Shown here one piece after another: positions 27,137 through 35,006 of a DNA stretch of 64,000 bases. A model generated the notes under the pieces. That model did no database searches, was not told where the DNA came from, and saw only the letters and a list, made by a program, of their open reading frames with translations. The stretch is taken from assembly GCA_050300015.1 (NCBI GenBank), contig JBNKWZ010000015.1:62001-126000 (forward strand). The letters run 5' to 3'. Numbering within the stretch: position 1 is the first letter of the stretch; every line of letters begins with the position of its first letter. Both the position numbers and the translations under genes were made by a program. Origin of the DNA: CAYZQH01 sp050300015. Lineage in GTDB: Bacteria > Pseudomonadota > Gammaproteobacteria > Pseudomonadales > Cellvibrionaceae.

Positions 27137-28285
27137 ATGTTTCTATTAAAAAAAATATTTCTACTACTAAAGCAGACTCTGAACGGGACTTCGTCACTGG
27201 TTAAGGTGAATAAGCGCATCATAAATTGGGGGCTGGTTTTTTTTGCCGTACTGTTGGGGTTTTCTAGCACATCCGCTTTAGCCAAGCCCTATAAGGGTGC
27301 AGAGATTTTTACGCATGAAGATCGACTCCACGGGAAGTATGTGATTCGCATGCGCGCGGCCAAAGCCAGTGGTGTAATCTCCAATTTCTTCTTATGGAAA
27401 GATGACTCCGAGCTAGATAACGTCTTCTGGGAAGAAGTCGATATTGAAATATTCGGTCAAAATAACGCCACCTCTTGGCAGAGTAATATCATCACGGGCT
27501 TGGGCGACAAGGCCCATTCCGAGCAGGTACACAATCAGCAGAGTTCATTTGGCGACAGCTACCATACTTTTACCTTAGAGTGGTGGCCCGATAAGGTTGT
27601 ATGGTTGGTGGACGGCAATGTGATTCGAACCACCGAAGGTGGTCAAGCCCGTGATTTAATGAATCCGGCTCAATTGCGCCTCAACTTCTGGAACCCAGAC
27701 GTTGTCGATTGGGTGGGGCAATGGAACGATAACGTACTTCCTCTTTATATGTATGTGAATTGGGTGGAATATCACAGGTGGGACGGGCAAGGCTTTCAGT
27801 TTGAGTGGCGTGATGACTTTAATTATTTTGATACCAACCGTTGGGGGAAAGCAGATTGGACCTTTGCTGAAAATCGCTCAGACTTCTCACCGTCAAACGC
27901 GGTCACCAACAATGGGTACCTTGTTCTAGCGCTAACGCGTGAAGGCCAAGAGGGTTATAACGGCAACCCCCCGATTGATAATGAAATGTCTTCAAGTAGC
28001 AGCTCTTCAAGCTCTTCGTCGTCTAGCAGCTCGTCTTCGAGTAGCTCCTCCTCCAGTAGCAGCTCAAGCAGTTCATCCTCTTCTAGCAGCAGCTCAAGCT
28101 CTTCTTCTAGCAGCAGTTCCAGTTCTTCCAGTAGCAGCTCATCTAGTTCAAGCTCATCATCCAGTAGTGGTTCTTCTGGTTCCAGTTCTGGCGGAACAAA
28201 TGCGGGCGGATCGACATTATTCCATCTGCTGATTTTACTAGGCGCTACACTATTGGTTCGTCGCAAGGTAATAGTACACGGCTAG
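27137..28285 (+). CDS. Circularly permuted GH16 beta-glucanase (Fibrobacter lichenase type) with poly-Ser linker and C-terminal anchor
   Basis: 382 residues. A long signal region is cleaved near ALA-KP (49/50). The catalytic module (about 50-275) begins in mid-fold with GAEIFTHEDRLHGKY, and the strands that open ordinary GH16 enzymes (FDTNRWGKADWTFAENRSDF) lie at its C-terminal end. This is the natural circular permutation known from the Fibrobacter succinogenes 1,3-1,4-beta-glucanase, which it resembles along its length (SNIITG, RTTEGGQ, LTREGQEGYNG). The catalytic motif is EEVDIE: Glu100 nucleophile, Asp102, Glu104 acid/base. A run of 60 serines (27989-28168) follows, then GGSTLF, a hydrophobic stretch and RRK, resembling a GlyGly-CTERM sorting tail. 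ATG 27137 has GGAG upstream. Confidence 0.9.
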   Translation: MFLLKKIFLLLKQTLNGTSSLVKVNKRIINWGLVFFAVLLGFSSTSALAKPYKGAEIFTHEDRLHGKYVIRMRAAKASGVISNFFLWKDDSELDNVFWEEVDIEIFGQNNATSWQSNIITGLGDKAHSEQVHNQQSSFGDSYHTFTLEWWPDKVVWLVDGNVIRTTEGGQARDLMNPAQLRLNFWNPDVVDWVGQWNDNVLPLYMYVNWVEYHRWDGQGFQFEWRDDFNYFDTNRWGKADWTFAENRSDFSPSNAVTNNGYLVLALTREGQEGYNGNPPIDNEMSSSSSSSSSSSSSSSSSSSSSSSSSSSSSSSSSSSSSSSSSSSSSSSSSSSSSSSSSSSSGSSGSSSGGTNAGGSTLFHLLILLGATLLVRRKVIVHG

Positions 28286-28308
28286 AGCTTAGGCCTTACT
28301 ACAACAAA

Positions 28309-28347
28309 AGGCAGAGTGGTAAATGATAAACCCCAATCACTCTGCCT
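28309..28347 (+). terminator. Hairpin after the GH16 gene
   Basis: A perfect 10-bp stem AGGCAGAGTG (28309-28318) pairs with 28338-28347, 24 bases past the stop. There is no T-run, so it may be a transcript-stabilising hairpin or weak terminator. The left arm and loop start share GAGTGGTAAA with the terminator at 3654-3680. Confidence 0.5.
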
Positions 28348-28433
28348 GTAGCCCCTTCTTCTCGTCTCTCGTCCCGCCAAATGCCGGCATCGATCAATTA
28401 CATAGTGACGGACAACTCATCCAAATAGATGGT

Positions 28434-28664
28434 TTAGTCGCTTTGAGGGCAATTGGTACCGCTTAACCCTTGACTTGAGCCCTTCTCGATCACATCAAAT
28501 GATATCGCTATCATCTCTTCCAGATACGAGCGGTGAGCGTGCTCGCAACGCGCGTGCATTTCTATAAAAGTAGACTGGTTCAAAGTAATTGTCTTACATA
28601 ATGCGGGACAATCCGGCGAGTATCGATAAGAACCGTAGCAAAACACGGCATCAACTAACGTCAA
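28434..28664 (-). CDS. Possible small Cys-containing hypothetical protein
   Basis: A 76-codon minus-strand frame in the gap between the GH16 and GH43 genes, with a TTG start and no ribosome binding site. It contains five cysteines and ends GLSGTNCPQSD, similar to the end of the frame at 25200-25415. No signal peptide and no recognised family. May be a remnant or chance frame. Confidence 0.22.
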   Translation of the reverse strand: MTLVDAVFCYGSYRYSPDCPALCKTITLNQSTFIEMHARCEHAHRSYLEEMIAISFDVIEKGSSQGLSGTNCPQSD

Positions 28665-28691
28665 ATAACGATAAAAGAGTGAAATAGGCTC

Positions 28692-30872
28692 ATGACTCTA
28701 AACAACACCAGCTTGCGTATTTTGTTTTTCACCATGATGTCTTCAGCAGCATTGAGTGGCTGTGGCGGCGATAAAACTGGCTCCAGCAGTTCATCAAGCT
28801 CCTCCACTTCCTCATCTAGCTCGAGTTCGAGCAGTTCGAGCAGTTCAACTTCATCATCTTCCTCGAGTAGTTCATCGAGCTCCAGCGGTATGCCAGTCCA
28901 AGGGGATTTGGTTGTCGCTGTGAATGCAGGTGGGCAAGCCATAACTGTTGACGGCGTGGCGTTTACCGCGGATCAGTTTTCTCGAGGAGGTTCGGCTAAC
29001 TCAACTTCTGACCCCATTGCTGGAACAGAGGATGATGGCTTGTTTCAATCAGAGCGATACGGACAATACAGTTATGAAGTCCCTGTATCCTCGGCCACCT
29101 ATGATGTTGAATTGTATTTTAATGAACTGTATCAAACCACTGCCGGTACGCGATCGTTTAGCGTCACCGTAGAAGGGCAAGAAGTCTTTAGTAATTTAGA
29201 TTTGTTTGCCACCTCCGGTCATGACACGGCTTACAAACGCGTAATTCATAACGTAAGCGTGGATGACGGCAATCTAACCATCGCCTTAACGTCCTCAGTG
29301 GACAACGCCACGATCAGTGGTTTTGCCGTCTATTCTGACCAAGGTGTTTTGGAAGAACCCACCTACCCCATCGTTAGAGCCACTAACCCCAATATTTGGG
29401 CTGACGTACCTGATATGAGCATTATGCGCGTGGATGATACTTATTATATGAGTAGTACCACCATGCACTTGAGCCCAGGTGTCCCCATTATGAAATCCAC
29501 AGATTTAAAAAATTGGGAGGTAGTCAATTATGCCTATCAAAAACTGGGGCCGAACAATAACGCCATGAACATGAACGGCTCCAATGCTTATAGCAAAGGC
29601 ACTTGGGCGAGTTCTATTAGCTTCCGGGATGGAACCTTCTACGTTTCGTCATTTTCTTATACCACCAATAAAACCTACGTTTGGACTACCGATAATATCG
29701 AAGGGGGTAGTTGGACAGAGCATAAGCTTAAAGAAGCCAACGGCAACGAATCCGGGGTTTATCATGACTCATCGTTGTTTTTTGATGACGATGGCAAAGT
29801 TTATTTGGTACATGCTCCAGGCGGCAATATTTCTATCTTAGAACTAACGTCCGATGCAACTGCCATTAAAGCGGGTGCATCTGATCGAGTGGTCGCGGCC
29901 AATGCGCACACCGTTGCCCAAAATCCTTGGGGCGGTGGTCTTACGGCCGAAGGTACGCAAATGCAAAAGATTAATGGCTGGTACTACATCTCCAATATCT
30001 GCTGGCCGAGTGGCAAACCACGTACGCAAATTGTGCATCGTTCGCGCAATATTTATGGACCGTACGAAGGGCGCGTAGTACTCAGTGATGGTACAGCGCA
30101 AGGGCGTTTTGTCGACACGCCCTCTGGTGACTGGTTCTTGTATGCCTTCAGAGACAGTGGTGCTGTGGGCCGCGTACCCTACCTTGTCCCAATCACTTGG
30201 CAAAATGATTGGCCTACTGCCTCAGGTACACCTGATACATTATCATTTGACGTTGAAGACCGAGGCATGCAAGGCGTTGTGCATTCCGACGAGTTTGATG
30301 GCCCTGGGTTGGATATCGTCTGGCAGTGGAACCACAACCCAGATGACAACGCTTGGTCTCTCACTCAGCGCTCAGGTTATATGCGTATTACCAATAGCCG
30401 CACGGATTCCAATATTTTGGGCACCCGTAATACCCTAACGCAACGCATGTATGGGCCCACCAGTACCGGGATCGTCAAATTGGACACCTCTGGTATGAAA
30501 AGTGGTGATGTTGCTGGTATTTCCGCTTTTGGTGAGGAATATGGTTTAGTGGGTGTACGTGTGGCGAATGGCCAAAAATCTGTAGTGATGATCAACAACG
30601 ATGCCAATAATAATCATCGTGAAATAGAAAGCATTTCACTCAATCAAGACGTTGTTTACCTACGCGTTCAAGGAGATTTTCGTAACAACGCGAATCGAGC
30701 CACGTTCGCCTACAGTATGGATGGCAACAGTTGGAATGCCATCGGCAATACCACACAAATGAGATTTGATTATCAGCAACACTTTATGGGTTATAAGTTT
30801 GGTTTGTTTAATTACGGTACGCAAAATACTGGCGGTTACGCAGACTTTGACTATTTCCACGTGAGCGAGTAA
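28692..30872 (+). CDS. GH43 lipoprotein with poly-Ser linker and malectin domain
   Basis: 726 residues. Lipoprotein signal with lipobox LSGC (Cys24), then a Ser/Thr linker (about 30-65), a malectin-type carbohydrate-binding domain (about 72-215, VAVNAGGQAITVDG, FQSERYG), a five-bladed GH43 domain (about 225-530, starting NPNIWADVPDMSIMRVDDTY) and a C-terminal beta-sandwich (about 540-726) of the kind found in beta-xylosidases and arabinofuranosidases. The opening resembles GH43 subfamily-12-like enzymes. The likely general acid is the Glu of GGLTAEGTQM. It probably trims xylo- or arabino-oligosaccharides at the cell surface. A second GH43 lipoprotein gene follows on the same strand with a hairpin between. 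Confidence 0.87.
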   Translation: MTLNNTSLRILFFTMMSSAALSGCGGDKTGSSSSSSSSTSSSSSSSSSSSSSTSSSSSSSSSSSSGMPVQGDLVVAVNAGGQAITVDGVAFTADQFSRGGSANSTSDPIAGTEDDGLFQSERYGQYSYEVPVSSATYDVELYFNELYQTTAGTRSFSVTVEGQEVFSNLDLFATSGHDTAYKRVIHNVSVDDGNLTIALTSSVDNATISGFAVYSDQGVLEEPTYPIVRATNPNIWADVPDMSIMRVDDTYYMSSTTMHLSPGVPIMKSTDLKNWEVVNYAYQKLGPNNNAMNMNGSNAYSKGTWASSISFRDGTFYVSSFSYTTNKTYVWTTDNIEGGSWTEHKLKEANGNESGVYHDSSLFFDDDGKVYLVHAPGGNISILELTSDATAIKAGASDRVVAANAHTVAQNPWGGGLTAEGTQMQKINGWYYISNICWPSGKPRTQIVHRSRNIYGPYEGRVVLSDGTAQGRFVDTPSGDWFLYAFRDSGAVGRVPYLVPITWQNDWPTASGTPDTLSFDVEDRGMQGVVHSDEFDGPGLDIVWQWNHNPDDNAWSLTQRSGYMRITNSRTDSNILGTRNTLTQRMYGPTSTGIVKLDTSGMKSGDVAGISAFGEEYGLVGVRVANGQKSVVMINNDANNNHREIESISLNQDVVYLRVQGDFRNNANRATFAYSMDGNSWNAIGNTTQMRFDYQQHFMGYKFGLFNYGTQNTGGYADFDYFHVSE

Positions 30873-30877
30873 AACCT

Positions 30878-30907
30878 ATCAAGGGCAAGCCAGCGCTTGC
30901 CCTTGAT
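30878..30907 (+). terminator. Perfect 12-bp hairpin between the two GH43 genes
   Basis: ATCAAGGGCAAG at 30878-30889 pairs exactly with 30896-30907 across a six-base loop. It lies six bases after the upstream stop and 52 bases before the next start. With no T-run it is more likely an mRNA processing or stability element than a full terminator. Confidence 0.5.
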
Positions 30908-30958
30908 ACGGTACAAGTATTGCCAGCACCTTTATAAACTAATAACAAGGGCCATTTA

Positions 30959-32704
30959 ATGACGATGTTACGACAATCCAAGTACATTGTTTCAGGCATG
31001 ATGCAGGTTAGCGTCACGGCGATTTTTTGTCTGTTGATTGGTTGCGGTGGCAATACCAACACTGGAAGCGCATCGTCAAGCAGCTCGTCTTCTAGCAATA
31101 GCTCATCTTCATCCTCTTCATCCAGCTCCTCATCCAGTTCAAGCGGTTTGGTTCATGCAACCTGTGGTAGTAGTAACCAAAATGCCTATCAGGCGAGCGC
31201 TCCATTGATTCCAAGCCGTATTGAAGCAGAAAACTTTGACATTGAAGGCTTTTCTGACACCAGTACTGCCAATGAGGGTGACCAGTACCGCGAGACTGAA
31301 GTGGATATCAAACGTATCGAAGATGGCTATGCCGTCGGTTGGATGTCAACCAATGAGTGGTTGGAATACACCCTAGATGTGGAGACTGAAGGTGACTATG
31401 ATCTTTTTATTCGCTCCGGCGCCATAGACTACGGCCGCACGCTTTCCATTACGCAGTGTGGTGAAACTTTAATTGAGTCGTTTGACGTTCCAGTGGTAAG
31501 TGATTGGGGGCAATTTAAAACGTGGAAGGCTGGGACCATACACTTAGAACCAGGTATGCAAAAAATTCGTGTTACTGTTGGCAGCGAAAGTTTTATGGAT
31601 TTTGATTGGCTGCACATCGGACCTTTCGATGGTACTATTGACCCCCCAAACCCTGCTGTTGTTGCGCCCACCTCCTTCCCAAACCCCATTATTCGTTACG
31701 ATGCTCCGGACCCCACCAATGGGCCTGGTGATTATATCTTTACCGCTGATGGCGCTGGTATGGCTTGGAACAATAAGCTTTATTTATACACCACGCACGA
31801 CGAACAATATGAAGGCGCGAATGGTTACCGTATGTTTGATTTTCGCTTGTGGTCCACTGTCGATATGGTCAATTGGGTAAATCACGGAGCAGTTGCGCGA
31901 TATAGTGACTGGAGTTGGGCACGCGGCGATGAAAAAGCTGGCGATGCCAATGCTATGCAAACTGTTCACCGAAAGAATGCACAAGGTGAAGACAAATTTT
32001 ATATTTATGTCCCTATCAATGGGGACCCAAGTGGCTGGGGGATAACTATCGGTGTGGGTGTATCCGATAACCCCGAAGGCCCTTTTACAGACCCGCGTGG
32101 AATGCCAATGATATTGCTCGCGGATACTGAAGGTGTTTGGCAAGCTGCCACCGGTGAAAAAGCTGATCACGGTTGGCGTAATCTCGACCCAACTGTATTT
32201 ATCGATGATGATGGTCGAGCTTATATGTATTGGGGCAATAATTCGCTGTATTGGGTCGAGCTCGAAGAAGATATGATTCACTTAAAAGGTGAAACCTATA
32301 CGCTCGATAACAACGGCATGATGCAAAATCGTAACACCCAGAATGTACAAGTACACGCCGTTACTACACTGCAAGATTTTGAAGAAGCTGCTTATTTGCA
32401 TAAGCACGGCGATTGGTATTATTTAAGTTATTCCAAAGGTTTCCCTGAAAGTACTGCCTATGGCATGAGTCGTTCACCCGAAGGGCCATGGGAATATAAA
32501 GGGCATATATTGGATGCTGGCAGCATTCCGCAAGGCATTGGTACGGTCCACCACTCCATTTTTGAATTTAACGGCGCGCACTATATGTCTTACCACAATG
32601 CTGGCTTACCCACAGGAGGTGACTATCGTCGCTCCGTGTGTATCGACCGAATTTACTACAACACGGATGGCACCATAAAAAAATTGGTACCTACTACGCA
32701 GTAA
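30959..32704 (+). CDS. GH43 lipoprotein with poly-Ser linker and CBM6
   Basis: 581 residues. Lipobox LIGC (Cys29) and a serine linker (about 38-63) are followed by a CBM6-like domain (about 80-220, IPSRIEAENFD ... DFDWLHIGP) and a GH43 propeller (about 240-575, IRYDAPDP, NLDPTVFIDDDGRAYMYWGN, MSRSPEGPWEYKG). A strong AAGGG lies seven bases before ATG. The CBM6 should bind xylan or beta-glucan chains. The catalytic domain is of the arabinanase/xylosidase family; the exact substrate cannot be read from sequence. It differs in accessory domain and subfamily from the GH43 upstream, so the two are complementary rather than duplicates. Confidence 0.87.
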   Translation: MTMLRQSKYIVSGMMQVSVTAIFCLLIGCGGNTNTGSASSSSSSSSNSSSSSSSSSSSSSSSGLVHATCGSSNQNAYQASAPLIPSRIEAENFDIEGFSDTSTANEGDQYRETEVDIKRIEDGYAVGWMSTNEWLEYTLDVETEGDYDLFIRSGAIDYGRTLSITQCGETLIESFDVPVVSDWGQFKTWKAGTIHLEPGMQKIRVTVGSESFMDFDWLHIGPFDGTIDPPNPAVVAPTSFPNPIIRYDAPDPTNGPGDYIFTADGAGMAWNNKLYLYTTHDEQYEGANGYRMFDFRLWSTVDMVNWVNHGAVARYSDWSWARGDEKAGDANAMQTVHRKNAQGEDKFYIYVPINGDPSGWGITIGVGVSDNPEGPFTDPRGMPMILLADTEGVWQAATGEKADHGWRNLDPTVFIDDDGRAYMYWGNNSLYWVELEEDMIHLKGETYTLDNNGMMQNRNTQNVQVHAVTTLQDFEEAAYLHKHGDWYYLSYSKGFPESTAYGMSRSPEGPWEYKGHILDAGSIPQGIGTVHHSIFEFNGAHYMSYHNAGLPTGGDYRRSVCIDRIYYNTDGTIKKLVPTTQ

Positions 32705-32917
32705 GATCGAAAACAATGGCGCATAAAAGTCCAAATGAAGCTTTAGAATACTAAAAGGCAGAATGTTATCTTTGCGTATTGCTATTAACCTACCCATAAA
32801 ATGCTGGTGGAAATATGTGAATTTCCTTGTGTTTTAGGGGCTTGCATTGGCCATTCCGGTCAATGACGGCACATCCTTGTACTGCATTAACCCGACATAA
32901 AAGGTTGCCGGGGCAAT

Positions 32918-33130
32918 AGTTGCTCAGTTATTGAATGGCTGTGGCAATAAAACTGACGGCGCCGGTTTTACCAGTGCCTTCACGAGCGTCCACTCGTGCT
33001 CATTAAATAGCAATGTTCGTCTCGTAGCTCAAGCAGCTCTTTTGATGGTGTGATTCAAGCCACATGTCCGAGTAATACCGCTGACGCTGACATGCTCTCA
33101 CCGGTAACGCCCCGAAGCGAGGGAGCTATA
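32918..33130 (+). pseudogene. Decayed N-terminus of a poly-Ser lipoprotein (CBM6/GH43 type)
   Basis: Frame 1 reads a lipobox, LLNGCGNKTDGAG (Cys codon at 32940), then shifts. In another frame, from about 33015, SSRSSSSSSFDGVIQATCPS appears, which matches the linker-to-domain junction SSSGLVHATCGSS of the GH43 gene just upstream. It is then cut off at the end of the RegA-like gene. I infer a third Ser-linker glycosidase or binding lipoprotein that was frameshifted and truncated. Confidence 0.6.
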
Positions 33131-33136
33131 TCAGTC

Positions 33137-33658
33137 CTACTCCGACACGGGACGTTTTTCGAGCTTTCGTTGAAGCGTTCGACGGTGCATTTTAAGTTGC
33201 CTTGCAGTGGCAGAAATATTGCCGTCATTGGCCAATAGAGCTTGTTGTATTTTTTCCCATTCCAGTCGTTTTAATGAAATGCTATCTAGCTCGATGGCAG
33301 TTGTGCCTGAGGTTTCACCAAAAGCTGAGAAGATGTCTTCAACGGTGGCAGGTTTTGCAAGATAATTGTGTGCGCCAAGTTTAATGGCCTGTACAGCCGT
33401 TGCGATGCTCGCGTAGCCTGTTAATAGTAATATTTTAAGGTTGGGATGTGCTTTTAGTAGCTTTGAAATAAGACTCAGTGAATTGCCATCGTCTAGCTTT
33501 AAATCCAGTAGTGCGTGGGAATAAGGTTTTAAATGAATGGCTGCTTTGGCCTCAGTGAGTGTTCTAAAATGATGCACGCAAACGCCTCTGCGCTTTAAGG
33601 CCCGTATGGTCATTTCAGCGAGCGGTTCATCATCTTCCACGTAGAACAGTTCGTTCAT
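33137..33658 (-). CDS. regA: RegA/ActR-type response regulator
   Basis: 173 residues. Receiver domain (1-115) with acidic pocket EDDE at residues 8-11, phospho-acceptor Asp52 (LLDLKL), Thr79 region LLLTGYAS and Lys in AKPAT. A Fis-type helix-turn-helix ends the protein (about 130-170, ISATARQLKMHRRTLQRKL). This is the compact RegA/PrrA/ActR/RoxR family that controls respiration and redox-linked genes. Its ATG follows the kinase stop by one base. Its target genes cannot be read here, but it sits beside surface glycosidases and a cytochrome c-containing lipoprotein. Confidence 0.85.
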   Translation of the reverse strand: MNELFYVEDDEPLAEMTIRALKRRGVCVHHFRTLTEAKAAIHLKPYSHALLDLKLDDGNSLSLISKLLKAHPNLKILLLTGYASIATAVQAIKLGAHNYLAKPATVEDIFSAFGETSGTTAIELDSISLKRLEWEKIQQALLANDGNISATARQLKMHRRTLQRKLEKRPVSE

Positions 33659-33659
33659 A

Positions 33660-35006
33660 CTAATGCGCCCTACTTTCTATAGTGGGTAGTTGAATGACAA
33701 TGCGAGTGCGGGGTGAAGGTTTCGTCAAATCGGGGTTTTCAAAACTTACTTCGCCGTTCAGTCGTTCAATAGTAGAGTTAGCCAATAAAAACCCTATTCC
33801 CATGCCAGATTTTGGTGAGTGCACAATAGCCTCTCCGAGTTGACTGAGCAGCTCTGGCTTAATACCTTCCCCATCGTCTTCAATGGTGATCTGCATGATC
33901 TCTTTAACCGATTTACAAGTCACTTTTACGGAGGTGCGAGCCGCATGAACCGCATTATCGATAAGGTTAATTAGAGCGTGCTTTAACAGTAGGCCACCAG
34001 GTAATCGTACATGACCATCACAATTTTCAGTTAATAATTGCGGCTGAGGGTTCGCGAGGGTCAGCTCAAAATGTTCTTTTATGTCTTGAATTAGATCTTG
34101 GAGCTCCAGCGCGTGCTTTGCATCATGCTCCACCAATGAAGATAGTTTTGCCAAAGTACGCTTACAACGATGAATTTGCGTTTTGATCATGGATGTACAG
34201 TGTGCGGTATCGATGTCCTGGTGTATATCCTCTATTTCTCCTACGCACATCGCAATGGTGGACAAAGGAGTACCCATCGAATGAACAGTGGATGCGGCCA
34301 ACGTGCCTATGCCAATTAACTGCTCATTTTTCAAAATTTCTTCGCGAGCCAATGCGAGCGATTGATCTCGATGGCGCAATGCCAGTGTCAGCCGACTAAT
34401 AAAAAAGCTGATTAGACAAGCGCTCCCCACAAAGTTTACCCACATTCCGATGAGGTGCGATCTAAAATCTGAAGTAAAGTGATCGAGGTGTTGATTGAAA
34501 TCCACATACATTAAAGCAGAATAGGCCATGATGCTGGCGCCACAAAACATCCAAACAATGCGTTGCCTAAATAGACTGGCACCAATGGCAATAATGACAA
34601 GAAGGTAGTAAATAAATGGGTTCGTCGAACGTCCAATAAACCCAACGACTGCAAGTACTAATAATGTATCCCAAAGGAGTTGAAAGACCAGCACGCCATT
34701 GGAGATGGGGCGCCCGCGCCGGTAATGTCGCCAAATAACGAATGAATAAATGATACTCGTACCCAACGTCATCATGAGCACCATCAATGCACTGGGTTTC
34801 ATTGAGCCCGGTTGCCCGCCAAGGAAGATAAACGTGCCCCCCAAAATCACGAAAACTCTTAGCGCTAACAATCGATGCAGTAGGACCTGTCTATCAATTG
34901 TGCTACTTACATTCTTCAAGTGAGTTACCCGTACCGTTTGATTTAAATAATTACGAGGCCAAATAGGCGCGCAGCCGCTTTTAGGGCAAGGTTCAGCCCA
35001 ATGCAC
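33660..35006 (-). CDS. regB: RegB/PrrB-type redox sensor histidine kinase
   Basis: 448 residues; the true start is uncertain because the first 25 or so residues precede the normal family start and no good ribosome binding site was seen. Six membrane spans (about 45-215) include RSTNPFIYYLL, matching the NPF quinone-site motif of RegB. The histidine box TVHSMGTPLSTIAM carries His242, followed by a RegB-type cysteine (HRCKR) and the ATPase domain (NLIDNAVHAAR, DDGEGIKP, GMGIGFLL). Kinases of this type sense the quinone pool. It is transcribed just ahead of the RegA-like gene. Confidence 0.83.
   Translation of the reverse strand: MHWAEPCPKSGCAPIWPRNYLNQTVRVTHLKNVSSTIDRQVLLHRLLALRVFVILGGTFIFLGGQPGSMKPSALMVLMMTLGTSIIYSFVIWRHYRRGRPISNGVLVFQLLWDTLLVLAVVGFIGRSTNPFIYYLLVIIAIGASLFRQRIVWMFCGASIMAYSALMYVDFNQHLDHFTSDFRSHLIGMWVNFVGSACLISFFISRLTLALRHRDQSLALAREEILKNEQLIGIGTLAASTVHSMGTPLSTIAMCVGEIEDIHQDIDTAHCTSMIKTQIHRCKRTLAKLSSLVEHDAKHALELQDLIQDIKEHFELTLANPQPQLLTENCDGHVRLPGGLLLKHALINLIDNAVHAARTSVKVTCKSVKEIMQITIEDDGEGIKPELLSQLGEAIVHSPKSGMGIGFLLANSTIERLNGEVSFENPDLTKPSPRTRIVIQLPTIESRAH

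Noticed and set aside
27955..28266. Glu/Leu-rich frame opposite the GH16 serine tract
   Set aside because: It is the complement of serine codons; the same artefact appears opposite 28661-28942 and on the plus strand at 61875-62159.
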